This document shows positions 49,039-60,597 of a stretch of 64,000 nucleotides of DNA, piece after piece. The translations under genes were made by a program, and so were the position numbers. Source of the DNA: Pseudohaliea rubra DSM 19751 (GTDB lineage: Bacteria; Pseudomonadota; Gammaproteobacteria; Pseudomonadales; Halieaceae). Positions within the stretch are counted from its first letter, which is position 1, and every line of letters begins with the position of its first letter. Under the pieces are notes generated by a model. The model did no database searches and had not been told where the DNA came from. It saw only the letters and a program-made list of their open reading frames with translations. The stretch is taken from positions 1 to 64,000 of the forward strand of contig NZ_KN234753.1 in the NCBI RefSeq assembly GCF_000764025.1. The letters are read 5' to 3'.

Positions 49039-50707
49039 GGTCGATACGCTGCGCTTCGTCGTCCTTGCGCCCCTTGTATTCGAACTCGCCCTCGGCGAGG
49101 GACTTGTCGCCGATCACAATGCGATGGGGAATGCCGATCAGTTCCATATCGGCGAACTTAACCCCCGGGCGTTCGTCGCGGTCGTCAAGGAGGACGTCGA
49201 TGCCCGCCGCGCGGCAGTGCTCGTAGAGCGCTTCCGCGGCGCTGGTCACCGCCTCGGACTTGTGCATGTTGAGGGGCACGATGGCGACCTCAAAGGGGGC
49301 CATGGCGGCGGGCCAGGTGATGCCACGGTCATCGTGGTTCTGCTCGATGGCGGCGGCGACGATGCGGCTCACGCCGATGCCATAGCAGCCCATATGCAGG
49401 GTCACGCTGCGTCCGTGTTCGTCGAGCACGGTGGCGTCCATTGCTTCGCTGTATTTGGTGCCGAGCTGGAAGATATGGCCGACCTCGATACCGCGCTTGA
49501 GCTGCAGCACACCCTTGCCGTCGGGGCTTGGGTCGCCTTCCACGACTTCGCGGAGGTCCTCGATGCGTGGTAGCGGCAAGTCGCGCTCCCAGTTCACGCC
49601 GACAAGGTGATAGCCGTCCCGGTTGGCGCCGCAGCTGAAGTCTGCGAGCACGGCGGCAGAGCGGTCCGCGATCACCGGCAGGGCCACGCCCACGGGGCCG
49701 AGGGAGCCGAAACCGGCGCCGAAGGTGTCGCGCACCTCGGCCTCTTCCACGAGGCGGAGCGGCGAGGCAACGCCCGGGAGTTTTTCTGCTTTTACGGTGT
49801 TGAGGCTGTGGTCCCCGCGGAGTACGAGGGCGACGAGGGACCCGGGCTCCTCGCCCGCGACAACGAGCGTTTTGACCGTTCGAGTGGCGTCCACGGCGAG
49901 ATGACTGCAGAGGCTGGCGATGCTGTCGACGCCGGGTGTGGCCACCTCCTCGAGCGCGGCCGTCGGTGCCGGGCGCGCCGCAGTCGGGGGCAGCGCCTCG
50001 GCCATCTCGATGTTGGCGGCGTAGTCGCTGCCGTCGCTGAAGGCGATGGCGTCCTCCCCGGAATCGGCGAGCACATGAAACTCCTGCGAGGTGCTGCCAC
50101 CGATGCTGCCGCTGTCGGCGACCACCGGCCGGAAGGCGAGGCCGAGGCGCTCAAAGACAGCACAGTAGGCAACATGCATCGCCCGGTAGGTCTCCTCCAG
50201 GGAGGCCTGGCTTGCGTGGAAGGAGTAGGCATCCTTCATGATGAATTCCCGCGAGCGCATCACGCCGAAGCGTGGGCGGATTTCGTCGCGTACCTTGGTT
50301 TGTATCTGATAGAGATTGATGGGCAGCTGCCGATAGCTGTTGACCTCGTTGCGCACGAGCTCGGTAACGACTTCCTCGTGCGTCGGGCCGAGACAGAAGT
50401 CGCGCTCGTGACGGTCCTTGATGCGCAGGAGTTCCGGGCCGTACTGAACCCAGCGTCCGGACTCCTGCCAGAGTTCTGCCGGCTGCACCACGGGCATGAC
50501 GACTTCCTGCGCGCCGGCGCGATCCATTTCCTCGCGGACCACCTGTTCCACCTTGCGCAGCACGCGCAGGCCTGTGGGCAGCCAGGTGTAGAGCCCGGCA
50601 CTGAGTTTTCGGATGAGGCCGGCGCGCAGCATGAGCCGGTGGCTCACGATTTCCGCATCGGCAGGCGTTTCTTTCTGGGTGGCAAGCAGGTAATGACGGG
50701 TGCGCAT
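48995..50707 (-). CDS. proS: Prolyl-tRNA synthetase
   Basis: 570 aa, bacterial type with the INS editing domain between motifs 2 and 3 (about residues 220-410). Motif 2 is seen around [21 protein letters not shown] and motif 3 near [17 protein letters not shown]. It charges tRNA-Pro and edits Ala-tRNA-Pro. It is divergent from the histone-like gene. Confidence 0.96.
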   Translation of the reverse strand: MRTRHYLLATQKETPADAEIVSHRLMLRAGLIRKLSAGLYTWLPTGLRVLRKVEQVVREEMDRAGAQEVVMPVVQPAELWQESGRWVQYGPELLRIKDRHERDFCLGPTHEEVVTELVRNEVNSYRQLPINLYQIQTKVRDEIRPRFGVMRSREFIMKDAYSFHASQASLEETYRAMHVAYCAVFERLGLAFRPVVADSGSIGGSTSQEFHVLADSGEDAIAFSDGSDYAANIEMAEALPPTAARPAPTAALEEVATPGVDSIASLCSHLAVDATRTVKTLVVAGEEPGSLVALVLRGDHSLNTVKAEKLPGVASPLRLVEEAEVRDTFGAGFGSLGPVGVALPVIADRSAAVLADFSCGANRDGYHLVGVNWERDLPLPRIEDLREVVEGDPSPDGKGVLQLKRGIEVGHIFQLGTKYSEAMDATVLDEHGRSVTLHMGCYGIGVSRIVAAAIEQNHDDRGITWPAAMAPFEVAIVPLNMHKSEAVTSAAEALYEHCRAAGIDVLLDDRDERPGVKFADMELIGIPHRIVIGDKSLAEGEFEYKGRKDDEAQRIDRDHALDFLRAKLAG

Positions 50708-50840
50708 GATGGCGGTTCCGGGCGTCTTGCGGGTGCGGCAAAGTTTACGTGTGAAACACTCCCCGGTACAGACGGAGGCCTCCGACCCTTTAAAAATCAG
50801 GGTAAGATCGGCTTTTTCGCCCTCGAACGTGGGAAAACCC

Positions 50841-50869
50841 TTGTATTACAGTATTTTGTGTTTTATATA
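50841..50869 (+). promoter_or_regulatory. Promoter of the HU-like gene
   Basis: TTGTAT (50841-50846) and TATATA (50864-50869) are spaced by 17 bp in a strikingly AT-rich stretch. The start of transcription would lie about 105 bp before the ATG. Confidence 0.6.
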
Positions 50870-50980
50870 AGCACGAAGTCGGGTGCAGGCGCTGTGAATG
50901 TAGCGGTAAACGCATTGCGAGCGGAGTCTGGTGCGCGGCTTGGACGAGGCCATTAAAAAGCAATGAGGAAGGGTTGAAAC

Positions 50981-51460
50981 ATGGCGATACGCAAAGCTGC
51001 AGCGAAGAAAGCGCCGGCGAAAAAGAAAGTAGCTGCCAAGAAGGCACCGGTGAAGAAAGCGCCGGCCCGGAAGGCCGCACCGGCGAAGAAAGCTCCTGCG
51101 AAGAAGGCGGCGGCTGCTCAGGCCGCTCCGGCTCGCAAGGCCACCGCACTCAAGGACAAGCTCACCAAGACGCAGATCGTCGGCACCATTGCCGACAACA
51201 CCGGCCTCAGCAAGAAGCAGGTCGGCGACGTTATGGGCGAGCTGGAGCTGCTTATTGAGCGCTCCATCAAGAAGCGTTCCGTCGGTGAGTTCACGCTCCC
51301 GGGTCTGATGAAGATCACCACCGTGAAGAAGCCCGCCCGCAAGGCGCGCAAGGGGATCAACCCCTTCACCGGTGAGGAGACGGTCTTCCAGGCCAAGCCG
51401 GCCAGCGTCGCCGTCAAGGTGCGCCCGCTGAAGAAGATGAAGGAGTTCGCCGACTCCTGA
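50981..51460 (+). CDS. Histone-like HU-family protein with lysine/alanine-rich N-terminal tail
   Basis: 159 aa, with AGGAAGG before the ATG. Residues 1-55 are repeats of the PAKKA/APAKK type, resembling the tail of eukaryotic histone H1 and AlgP. Residues about 57-159 form an HU/IHF-like domain (LTKTQIVGTIADNTGLSKKQ, GEFTLPGLMKITTV, GINPFTGEE). It should bind and compact DNA, with the tail acting as a non-specific anchor. The gene is followed by a strong terminator and stands alone. Confidence 0.9.
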   Translation: MAIRKAAAKKAPAKKKVAAKKAPVKKAPARKAAPAKKAPAKKAAAAQAAPARKATALKDKLTKTQIVGTIADNTGLSKKQVGDVMGELELLIERSIKKRSVGEFTLPGLMKITTVKKPARKARKGINPFTGEETVFQAKPASVAVKVRPLKKMKEFADS

Positions 51461-51470
51461 TCGACCTCTG

Positions 51471-51502
51471 ACCACCGGCACCGGTCGGTGCCGGTGGTTT
51501 TC
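51471..51502 (+). terminator. Terminator of the HU-like gene
   Basis: A perfect 13-bp stem (51471-51483 with 51486-51498) is followed by TTTTCC. It begins 11 bp after the stop codon. Confidence 0.85.
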
Positions 51503-51638
51503 CCTAGCCTGGTCTGCCTTCCGGGGTGGACAGCTCTGACCCTTGCGATAACTGCCGCCGGCGCCCTTGGCCGCTTCTTGCGCCATGGGGTAAAATCCCG
51601 CGCTTCCTGTACGCAGGCCCGATGCCGGGCGAGCAACC

Positions 51639-52004
51639 ATGCCAATCTACGAGTACCAGTGCCAGGCCTGCGGTGAGCTCACCGAGGCGCTTCAGAAGCT
51701 CAGTGACGCACCGCTGACCCGTTGCCCCGCCTGCGGGGAAGACGCGCTCCGCAAGAAGGTGTCCGCAGCAGCGTTTCGTCTGAAGGGCGGTGGCTGGTAC
51801 GAGACCGACTTCAAGACCGGCAACAAGAAGAACCTCGCCGGGGAAGGTGATAGCAAGACCGGAGGCGATGGCAAGGGCGCTGCTGACGGCAAGGCCGATA
51901 GCAAGGACAGCAAAAAAGACGCCAAAAAAGACGGTAAGAAAGAAACAGGTGGCGCAAAGGCTGCCGACAAGAGTAAGGGCGGAAAGGGTTCAAGCGCCGC
52001 CTGA
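51639..52004 (+). CDS. FmdB-family zinc ribbon protein with charged tail
   Basis: 121 aa. [13 protein letters not shown] and RCPACGE give two CxxC pairs (8-11 and 29-32) for one zinc ion. Residues 64-121 are a low-complexity Lys/Asp/Gly/Ser/Ala tail ([17 protein letters not shown]). It precedes aspS by 43 bp, a common arrangement. The function of this family is uncertain; the name comes from a proposed regulator of formamidase genes. Confidence 0.85.
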   Translation: MPIYEYQCQACGELTEALQKLSDAPLTRCPACGEDALRKKVSAAAFRLKGGGWYETDFKTGNKKNLAGEGDSKTGGDGKGAADGKADSKDSKKDAKKDGKKETGGAKAADKSKGGKGSSAA

Positions 52005-52047
52005 CAGCCCGCCGGCGCGGGCGCCAAGCAACCGGGAAACAGCAACC

Positions 52048-53856
<1,809 letters not shown>

Positions 53857-53880
53857 CACGCCAGCGCAAAGGAGGAAACC

Positions 53881-54630
53881 ATGGCGGGCCACAGTAAATG
53901 GGCCAACATCAAGCACCGCAAGGCAGCCCAGGACGCCAAGCGCGGCAAGATGTTCACCAAGCTGATCCGTGAGCTGGTGGTTGCCGCCAAGGAGGGCGGT
54001 CCGCTGCCGGAGGACAACCCGCGGCTGCGCGCCGCTGTCGACAAGGCCCTTGGCGCGAACATGACCCGGGACACCATCGACCGGGCCATCGCCCGCGGCG
54101 CAGGCAATAATGAGGCCGATGACGTCGAGGAGCTGACCTACGAGGGTTATGCCGCCGGTGGCATCGCTGTGCTGGTAGACGTCATGACGGACAACCGCAA
54201 CCGGACCGTGGCTGAAGTGCGGCACGCTTTCAGCAAGCGCGGCGGCAACCTGGGCACCGATGGCTCCGTCGCCTATCTGTTCAGTCGCCGGGGCCAGCTC
54301 ACCTTCGCGGCCGGTACGGACGAAGAGCAGCTCATGGAAGTAGCCCTGGAGGCTGGCGCCGAGGACATCATCCCCCACGACGACGGTTCCTTCGATGTGA
54401 TGACCCCCTGGGAGGACTTCTCCGCGATCAAGGCGGCGCTCGAGGAGGCGGGCCTTTCGCCCGAGAGCGGCGAGGTCAGCATGATCGCAAGCACCACGGT
54501 CCCCGTTGATGCCGCCGGAGCCGAGTCGCTTATGGGCCTGGTCGATGCATTGGAAGATCTGGACGACGTGCAGAACGTCTACACCAACGTTGCTATCTCC
54601 GACGAGGTGCTCGCCGAGCTGGAGAGCTGA
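53881..54630 (+). CDS. yebC: YebC/PmpR family DNA-binding regulator or translation factor
   Basis: 249 aa. [22 protein letters not shown] is the family start, here partly quoted, with [18 protein letters not shown] and [13 protein letters not shown] also conserved. AGGAGG precedes the ATG. Members have been described as regulators and, for some, as helpers at polyproline stalls. It stands between aspS and ruvC, the usual place. Confidence 0.93.
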   Translation: MAGHSKWANIKHRKAAQDAKRGKMFTKLIRELVVAAKEGGPLPEDNPRLRAAVDKALGANMTRDTIDRAIARGAGNNEADDVEELTYEGYAAGGIAVLVDVMTDNRNRTVAEVRHAFSKRGGNLGTDGSVAYLFSRRGQLTFAAGTDEEQLMEVALEAGAEDIIPHDDGSFDVMTPWEDFSAIKAALEEAGLSPESGEVSMIASTTVPVDAAGAESLMGLVDALEDLDDVQNVYTNVAISDEVLAELES

Positions 54631-54653
54631 GCGGCTTCGCCCCGCCGCCGAAA

Positions 54654-54673
54654 TACTGTAAATTCTTACAGGG
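54654..54673 (+). promoter_or_regulatory. LexA-type SOS box upstream of ruvC
   Basis: CTGTAAATTCTTACAG (54656-54671) fits CTGT-N8-ACAG exactly, inside an AT-rich stretch 35 bp before the ruvC start. This would place ruvCAB, and possibly the downstream genes, under SOS control. Confidence 0.7.
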
Positions 54674-54706
54674 TATGAGCGCAGGCGCAGCGCCGGAGCG
54701 GTCCCC

Positions 54707-55225
54707 ATGGCGGTAATTCTCGGCATCGACCCGGGCTCCGTGAAAACGGGCTTTGGTATTATCGAAGCCGGTGCGGGCAGGCCCCGCTATGTGACCAGCG
54801 GTGTGATCCGCCTGCCCCCGGGGCCGCTCCCGGAGCGCCTCCGGGTGCTCGTTGCGGGCATCACCGAGCTGGTGGAGCTACACGCCCCGTCGGAGCTGGC
54901 CATCGAGCAGGTGTTCATGGCCCGTAGCGCCGGATCGGCACTAAAGCTCGGTCAGGCCCGGGGAGCGGCTATCGTTCCCTGCGTTACGGCGGGCATGCAG
55001 GTCAGCGAGTACTCGGCGCGGCAGATCAAGCAGGCGGTCGTCGGCACCGGCGCCGCCGACAAGGTGCAGGTGCAACATATGGTCAAGACGCTCCTCAAGC
55101 TTCCCGGCACACCGCAGGAAGACGCGGCGGATGCGCTGGCGGCCGCGCTGTGCCACGTGCATACGCAGGCCGGGCTCATCGCCCTCGCCGGCGCCAGCGC
55201 TGTGCGCCGGCGCCGCGTTCGCTGA
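54707..55225 (+). CDS. ruvC: Crossover junction endodeoxyribonuclease RuvC
   Basis: 172 aa. The acidic catalytic set is visible in GIDPGSVKTGFG (Asp8), SELAIEQVF (Glu) and EDAADALAAA (Asp). It resolves Holliday junctions moved by RuvAB. First gene of ruvCAB, behind a LexA-type box. Confidence 0.96.
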   Translation: MAVILGIDPGSVKTGFGIIEAGAGRPRYVTSGVIRLPPGPLPERLRVLVAGITELVELHAPSELAIEQVFMARSAGSALKLGQARGAAIVPCVTAGMQVSEYSARQIKQAVVGTGAADKVQVQHMVKTLLKLPGTPQEDAADALAAALCHVHTQAGLIALAGASAVRRRRVR

Positions 55226-55235
55226 GGCGCGCCTG

Positions 55236-55838
55236 ATGATCGGCAGCCTGCGCGGCATCCTCGTGGCCAAGCAACCTCCGGAAATCCTCGTCGATGTCGG
55301 CGGTATCGGCTACGAGCTGCAGGTGCCCATGACCACCCTGTTCCAGCTCCCGGCCCTGGGGCAGGAGGTTGCCCTGGTTACCCATTTCGCCGTGCGCGAG
55401 GACGCGCAGGTGCTCTATGGCTTTATCGATCCGCGGGACCGGGAGTTGTTCCGCAACCTCGTGCGCGTCTCCGGTGTCGGTCCCAAGCTCGCCCTGGCGA
55501 TACTGTCGGGCATGGACGCAGACAGCTTCGTGCGCTGCGTGCAGCGCGATGACACGGCCTCTCTCGTGGCTCTGCCCGGCGTCGGCCGCAAGACCGCCGA
55601 GCGTCTGCTGGTGGAGATGCGCGACCGGCTCAAGGACTGGCTGGAGGACCCGGCGGCGGCCGCGACGCCGGCGGTGGGGCGCCCGGCGGACATCACCGCC
55701 GATGCCGAAGGCGCCCTCGTTGCCCTGGGCTACAAGCCCGCAGAGGCGGCTCGCCTGGTCGCTGCCGTGAACGACGACAGTATCGGTGACAGCGAGGAAC
55801 TGATCCGCCGGGCGCTGCGTTCCACGGTGCGCGCATGA
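55236..55838 (+). CDS. ruvA: Holliday junction DNA helicase subunit RuvA
   Basis: 200 aa from ATG 55236 (MIGSLRGIL, the family start). Helix-hairpin-helix motifs ([13 protein letters not shown] and [13 protein letters not shown]) and the C-terminal RuvB-binding domain are intact. It forms the tetramer that holds the junction for RuvB. Confidence 0.96.
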   Translation: MIGSLRGILVAKQPPEILVDVGGIGYELQVPMTTLFQLPALGQEVALVTHFAVREDAQVLYGFIDPRDRELFRNLVRVSGVGPKLALAILSGMDADSFVRCVQRDDTASLVALPGVGRKTAERLLVEMRDRLKDWLEDPAAAATPAVGRPADITADAEGALVALGYKPAEAARLVAAVNDDSIGDSEELIRRALRSTVRA

Positions 55839-55851
55839 GCGGAGGGGTGTC

Positions 55852-56922
55852 ATGATCGAGCCGGACCGGCTGCTCGCCGCCGAGGGCGCTCCGGGGCGTG
55901 AGGACGCCCAGGATCGCGCCATTCGCCCGAAGACTCTGGAAGACTACGTCGGCCAGCCCGCGGTGCGCGAGCAGATGGGGATTTTTCTCGCCGCCGCGAA
56001 GGCCCGCGGCGAGCCTCTGGACCACACCCTGATTTTCGGTCCTCCGGGGCTTGGCAAGACCACCCTCGCGGCCATCGTCGCCCAGGAACTGGGTGTCTCC
56101 CTCAAGACCACCTCGGGCCCGGTGCTCGAGAAGGCCGGCGATATCGCCGCGCTCATGACCAATCTCGAGCCCGGGGATGTGCTGTTCATAGACGAGATTC
56201 ACCGCTTGAGCCCCTTCGTCGAGGAAATCCTCTATCCGGCGATGGAGGACTATCAGCTCGACATCATGATCGGCGAGGGGCCGGCGGCGCGCTCCATCAA
56301 GCTGGATCTGCCGCCTTTCACCCTTGTCGGCGCGACCACTCGCGCCGGGCTCCTGACCTCGCCGCTGCGAGACCGCTTCGGCATTGTGCAGCGCCTCGAG
56401 TTCTACGCGGTCGCCGACCTCGCGCATATCGTGGGTCGCAGCGCGGGCATCCTTGGCATCCCCATGGATGAGGGCGGCGCCCGGGAGATCGCGCGCCGGT
56501 CCCGGGGTACGCCACGCATCGCCAACCGGCTCCTCCGGCGCGTGCGCGACTTCGCCGAAGTGCGTGGCGACGGCCGTATCGATGTCGCCACGGCGGACCG
56601 GGCCCTGGACATGCTCAGCGTTGATGCCGCCGGTTTCGATCACCTCGACCGGCGCCTGCTCCTGACCCTCATCGAGAAATTCGATGGCGGCCCCGTGGGG
56701 GTCGACAGCCTCGCGGCGTCGCTTTCGGAGGAGCGGGGCACCATCGAGGACGTGCTCGAGCCCTACCTTATCCAGCAGGGCTTTATCGTGCGCACGCCCC
56801 GGGGTCGCGTGGTCACCCGCAACGCCTACCTGCACTTCGGCCTGCGTGCCCCCGACCGCGGCGGTGAAGCGCCGCCGCAGCCGAGTCTGCCGCTCGACGA
56901 GCCGCCGTGCGACGGGACGTGA
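55852..56922 (+). CDS. ruvB: Holliday junction branch-migration ATPase RuvB
   Basis: 356 aa. Walker [11 protein letters not shown], Walker B FIDEIHR, sensor 1 GATTRAG and the arginine-finger LRDRFG are present. A winged helix ends the protein. GGAGGGG precedes the ATG; the stop overlaps the ybgC start. Confidence 0.97.
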   Translation: MIEPDRLLAAEGAPGREDAQDRAIRPKTLEDYVGQPAVREQMGIFLAAAKARGEPLDHTLIFGPPGLGKTTLAAIVAQELGVSLKTTSGPVLEKAGDIAALMTNLEPGDVLFIDEIHRLSPFVEEILYPAMEDYQLDIMIGEGPAARSIKLDLPPFTLVGATTRAGLLTSPLRDRFGIVQRLEFYAVADLAHIVGRSAGILGIPMDEGGAREIARRSRGTPRIANRLLRRVRDFAEVRGDGRIDVATADRALDMLSVDAAGFDHLDRRLLLTLIEKFDGGPVGVDSLAASLSEERGTIEDVLEPYLIQQGFIVRTPRGRVVTRNAYLHFGLRAPDRGGEAPPQPSLPLDEPPCDGT

Positions 56923-57335
56923 GCGACGGTGAATTTTCCCTGCCGGTGCGTGTCTACATCGAGGACACCGATGCCGGCGGTATTGTCTACTACGTGAACT
57001 ACCTCAAGTTCATGGAGCGCGCCCGTACCGAATATCTGCGCGAGCTGGGCAGCGGTTGGGACACGCTGCTGCCCGGGGGCCTGATGTTCGTTGTCCGGGA
57101 TGCGGCGCTGACCTGGTATGCCCCGGCGCGGCTGGACGATCTGCTCTCGGTGACTGCGGCGCCGCACCGGGCGTCCGGTGCGACGGTGGCCCTCACGCAG
57201 CTTGTCCGCCGCGGCGCCGAGCTTCTTGTGGCCGGGGAGATCACCATCGCCTGCGTGGATGGCGGCACGCTGCGTCCCCGTCGCATACCGCGCGACATGC
57301 TTGCTACACTGCGCGGCGTTATTGCCGGGGAGTAG
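56919..57335 (+). CDS. ybgC: Tol-Pal-associated acyl-CoA thioesterase YbgC
   Basis: 138 aa from GTG 56919, which overlaps the ruvB stop (GTGA); a GTG at 56907 would add four residues. The hotdog-fold active site [22 protein letters not shown] has the catalytic Asp in quoted part EDTDAGG. It hydrolyses acyl-CoA thioesters and is the usual first gene of the tol-pal cluster. Confidence 0.94.
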   Translation: MSDGEFSLPVRVYIEDTDAGGIVYYVNYLKFMERARTEYLRELGSGWDTLLPGGLMFVVRDAALTWYAPARLDDLLSVTAAPHRASGATVALTQLVRRGAELLVAGEITIACVDGGTLRPRRIPRDMLATLRGVIAGE

Positions 57336-57339
57336 GGAC

Positions 57340-58047
57340 TTGGAAGAACAGCTCAGCCTTCTGGAGCTCGTGCTCAACGCAAGCTTCACCGTGCAGGCGG
57401 TCATGCTGATCCTGCTCGCAGCGTCGGTGACCTCCTGGTACATGATCGCCCAGCGTGTTCTCTACTACCGGCAGAGCCTCGGCGACATGCACGGCTTCGA
57501 AGAGCAGTTCTGGTCCGGCATCGACCTGGCCGAGCTCTACCGGGAGGGCAACCAGCGCGTCGCTGAAGGTGACATCATCCTTGGGATGGAAAGCATCTTC
57601 CGAGCCGGCTTCAAGGAATTCTCGCGCCTTGCCAAGCAGTCCGACATGGACGCCGAAGCGGTGGTCGAGGGCGCGCGGCGCGCCATGCGCGTGGCGACCC
57701 TGCGCGAGGAGGAGCGGCTGGAGAAGAACCTGCCCTTCCTCGCCTCCGTCGGCTCCACCAGCCCCTACATCGGCCTTTTCGGCACGGTGTGGGGAATCAT
57801 GCACTCCTTCCGCGGCCTCGCCAACGCTACCCAGGCCACCCTCGCCACCGTCGCGCCGGGCATCTCCGAAGCCCTGGTCGCTACGGCCATGGGCCTGTTC
57901 GCGGCCATTCCCGCCGTGATGGCCTACAACCGCTTCGCCGCCCGCGTGGACATGTTCGAGAACCGCTACGAGACCTTTGTCGACGAGTTCTCGAGCATCC
58001 TCTACCGCCAGGCCTATGCCCTGCGCGGGCGCACCCGGGAGCACTGA
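57340..58047 (+). CDS. tolQ: Tol-Pal system proton channel subunit TolQ
   Basis: 235 aa from TTG 57340, which follows the ybgC stop by 4 bp and gives the usual length. Three membrane helices are present, with the conserved GLFGTVWGIMHSFRGL and ISEALVATAMGLFAAIPAV. With TolR it uses the proton gradient to drive TolA during outer-membrane constriction. Confidence 0.95.
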   Translation: MEEQLSLLELVLNASFTVQAVMLILLAASVTSWYMIAQRVLYYRQSLGDMHGFEEQFWSGIDLAELYREGNQRVAEGDIILGMESIFRAGFKEFSRLAKQSDMDAEAVVEGARRAMRVATLREEERLEKNLPFLASVGSTSPYIGLFGTVWGIMHSFRGLANATQATLATVAPGISEALVATAMGLFAAIPAVMAYNRFAARVDMFENRYETFVDEFSSILYRQAYALRGRTREH

Positions 58048-58053
58048 CCCGCC

Positions 58054-58476
58054 ATGGGCCGTCAGCGCAACAAGCACCGGCCCATGGCCGAGATCAATGT
58101 GGTGCCCTACATCGACGTGATGCTTGTGCTGCTGATCATCTTCATGGTGACCGCACCCATGCTCATGCAGGGGGTGAAGGTCGAGCTGCCCGACGCGACC
58201 GCCGAGCCGGTGGATAACCAGGACAGCGAGCCGCTGATTGTTTCTGTGAACAGTGCCGGCCAGTTCTTTCTCAATCTCGGCGGCGACAAGGAGCGCCCCG
58301 TCTCGCTGGCTACAATCCAGCAGCGGGTGGGGGCGGTCATGCGCCGGAGCCCGGACAAGCCGGTGCTTGTCTGGGGTGACGAGGCCGTTTCCTACGGTGA
58401 GGTGGTAACACTCATGGCGGCCCTGCAGGAGGCCGGGGCGCCCGGCGTCGGCCTGGTCACGGAAGATCCGCGGTGA
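58054..58476 (+). CDS. tolR: Tol-Pal system protein TolR
   Basis: 140 aa, one N-terminal membrane helix carrying the essential Asp21 (NVVPYIDVMLVLLIIFMVT), then a periplasmic domain. Its stop overlaps the tolA start (GTGA). Confidence 0.95.
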   Translation: MGRQRNKHRPMAEINVVPYIDVMLVLLIIFMVTAPMLMQGVKVELPDATAEPVDNQDSEPLIVSVNSAGQFFLNLGGDKERPVSLATIQQRVGAVMRRSPDKPVLVWGDEAVSYGEVVTLMAALQEAGAPGVGLVTEDPR

Positions 58477-59243
58477 GCGCTATGCCGGCCCCGGACAGCC
58501 CCCTTCTCAAGGTACTGCCGGCGGCGGTCACGCTGCTGCTGCACGGGCTCCTGCTGCTTGCTCTCGTCTCGCGCTGGGAGTGGCAGTCGGAGCGCACCAT
58601 CGAGGCGCGCACGATGACGCCGAAGATTATCGAGGCGAAGCTGGTGACCCTGGACCAGCTGCGACCGGCACCGAAACCAAAAGCGAAACCGAAACCGAAA
58701 CCCAAAGCACAGGCCCCTGCGAAGCCCCGGGCCGAGCCGCGGCAGCAGGCAAAGGCAGCGCCAGCGGCGAAGCCGACCCCGGCAAAGGCCCTGGCAAAAC
58801 CTGCTGAAGCGGTGCCGGAAACGCAGCCGGCGCCCCGGGAAACGCAGCGCATGAGTGCGGAGGAGCTGGCCGCGCTCACCCGCAGAGAGCTCGAGGCGGC
58901 GGTTGCCGACGAAGAAGAGGCCCGGGTGGCCGTGACCGCCGAGGAGATGGCGGCGAGCTATGCGGCCCTGATCCAGCGCACGGTAGTTGGCTACTGGAGC
59001 CGGCCGCCGAGCGCGCGCAATGGCATGGAAGCGCTGCTCGCCGTGCAGCTCGTACCCACCGGGGAAGTGGTCAGCGTGAGTGTGCTCAGGTCCAGCGGTG
59101 ACGCCGCCTTTGACCGCTCGGCGGTGCTGGCGGTAGAAAAGGCCGAGCGTTTCCCGGAGCTTTCCAGCCTTCCCACCCGTGAATTCGAGAAGACTTTCCG
59201 GCGCTTCCGCCTCCTCTTCAGACCCGAGGATCTTCGCTACTGA
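58473..59243 (+). CDS. tolA: Tol-Pal system protein TolA (short form)
   Basis: 256 aa, much shorter than the 421 aa of E. coli. One membrane helix (about 12-32) is followed by a KPKPKPKAQAPAKP-type linker, a short Ala/Glu-rich helix and a TonB-like C-terminal domain (YWSRPPSARNGMEALLAVQL, SGDAAFDRSAVLAVEKA). It links TolQR to TolB and Pal across the periplasm. The long helical stalk of E. coli TolA is largely missing. Confidence 0.92.
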   Translation: MSAMPAPDSPLLKVLPAAVTLLLHGLLLLALVSRWEWQSERTIEARTMTPKIIEAKLVTLDQLRPAPKPKAKPKPKPKAQAPAKPRAEPRQQAKAAPAAKPTPAKALAKPAEAVPETQPAPRETQRMSAEELAALTRRELEAAVADEEEARVAVTAEEMAASYAALIQRTVVGYWSRPPSARNGMEALLAVQLVPTGEVVSVSVLRSSGDAAFDRSAVLAVEKAERFPELSSLPTREFEKTFRRFRLLFRPEDLRY

Positions 59244-60544
59244 TGACAACCATGAGCCGTGTTCCCCGCCTTGCTGTTGCCCTGACTCTGGCCCTCTTCG
59301 TGCCGTTCGCCGCCCGCGCGGAGCTTGTTATTGAAATCACCCAGGGGGTCGACGACCCCACTCCGATCGCCGTGGTGCCCTTTGCGGGCACCGGTGCCAT
59401 TCCGGAGGACCTCGCCGGCGTGGTGCAGGCGGACCTTGCCCGCAGCGGCCAGTTCGCCCCCGTGGACCGCGGTGACATGCTCAGCCTGCCGAGCAGCGAG
59501 GCCGAGATCTTCTATCGGGATTGGCGTGCCATCGACACCGAGTATCTACTCATCGGCCGGGCCAGTGCAGGGGAAGAACTGCGGATCGATTATGCGCTTT
59601 ACGATGTGAACCGGCAGCGCGAGGTGACCACGGGCACGGTCACGGGCCCCGTGAACGAGGCTCGCATGCTGGCGCACCGCGTCTCCGATGCCATCTACGA
59701 GCGGCTCACGGGCATTCCGGGGGCCTTCGCCACCCGCCTGCTCTATGTTTCCGTGACCCGCAACCCCGGCGGTAAGGATTACTACCGGCTCACCCTCGCC
59801 GACAGTGATGGCGCGCGGCCCATCGTGCTGCTTGAGTCCCGGGAACCGGTGATGGCGCCCACCTGGGCGCCGGATGCGAGTCAGGTGGCCTACGTCTCCT
59901 TCGAGACCGGCCGGCCGGCGATTTTCCGCCAGGACCTGCGCACCGGTGCCCGTGAGCAGCTCACCAACTTCCGGGGCCTCAACAGTTCGCCGGCCTGGTC
60001 GCCGGACGGCAATACGCTGGCTCTGGTCCTGTCCAAGGATGGCAGCCCCGACATTTACCTGCTGGATCTGGCCAGCAAGCGGCTCAAGCGCATCACCCGG
60101 CACTACGCGATCGACACGGAGCCGACCTGGATGCCGGACGGGAAATCCTTGTTATTCACCTCGGATCGCGGCGGAAGGCCGCAGATCTACCGCTATAACC
60201 TGCAGTCGGGGATCACTGACCGGGTGACCTTCGAGGGGGTGTACAACGCCCGCGCGCGGGTTGCCCAGGACGGGCGCAATGTCGCCCTCGTGCACCAGCA
60301 GGACGGGCAGTACCACATTGCCATCCATGATCTGGTGACCGAGCGGCTGCACGTGCTCACTAGCACCGACCTCGATGAAAGTCCGAGTATCGCCCCCAAT
60401 GGCTCTATGGTATTGTACGCTACCAAGCTGGGGGATCGTGGAATCCTCTCTGCCGTGTCTGTAGACGGCGGCGTCAAGTTCCGTCTACCGGCGCGTAGCG
60501 GAGATGTTCGCGAGCCGGCCTGGTCGACGTACATCAGCCAGTGA
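59243..60544 (+). CDS. tolB: Tol-Pal system periplasmic protein TolB
   Basis: 433 aa with a signal peptide ending near PFAARA, an N-terminal domain and a six-bladed propeller with repeats such as PTWAPDASQVAYVSFETG, SPAWSPDGNTLAL and PTWMPDGKSLLFTSDRGG. It binds Pal and TolA in turn. The start overlaps the tolA stop by one base. Confidence 0.96.
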   Translation: MTTMSRVPRLAVALTLALFVPFAARAELVIEITQGVDDPTPIAVVPFAGTGAIPEDLAGVVQADLARSGQFAPVDRGDMLSLPSSEAEIFYRDWRAIDTEYLLIGRASAGEELRIDYALYDVNRQREVTTGTVTGPVNEARMLAHRVSDAIYERLTGIPGAFATRLLYVSVTRNPGGKDYYRLTLADSDGARPIVLLESREPVMAPTWAPDASQVAYVSFETGRPAIFRQDLRTGAREQLTNFRGLNSSPAWSPDGNTLALVLSKDGSPDIYLLDLASKRLKRITRHYAIDTEPTWMPDGKSLLFTSDRGGRPQIYRYNLQSGITDRVTFEGVYNARARVAQDGRNVALVHQQDGQYHIAIHDLVTERLHVLTSTDLDESPSIAPNGSMVLYATKLGDRGILSAVSVDGGVKFRLPARSGDVREPAWSTYISQ

Positions 60545-60597
60545 GCGGGCCCTTGCGCGGTCACTTGAACAACGATACGAAGGGAAGGAAAAACGCC

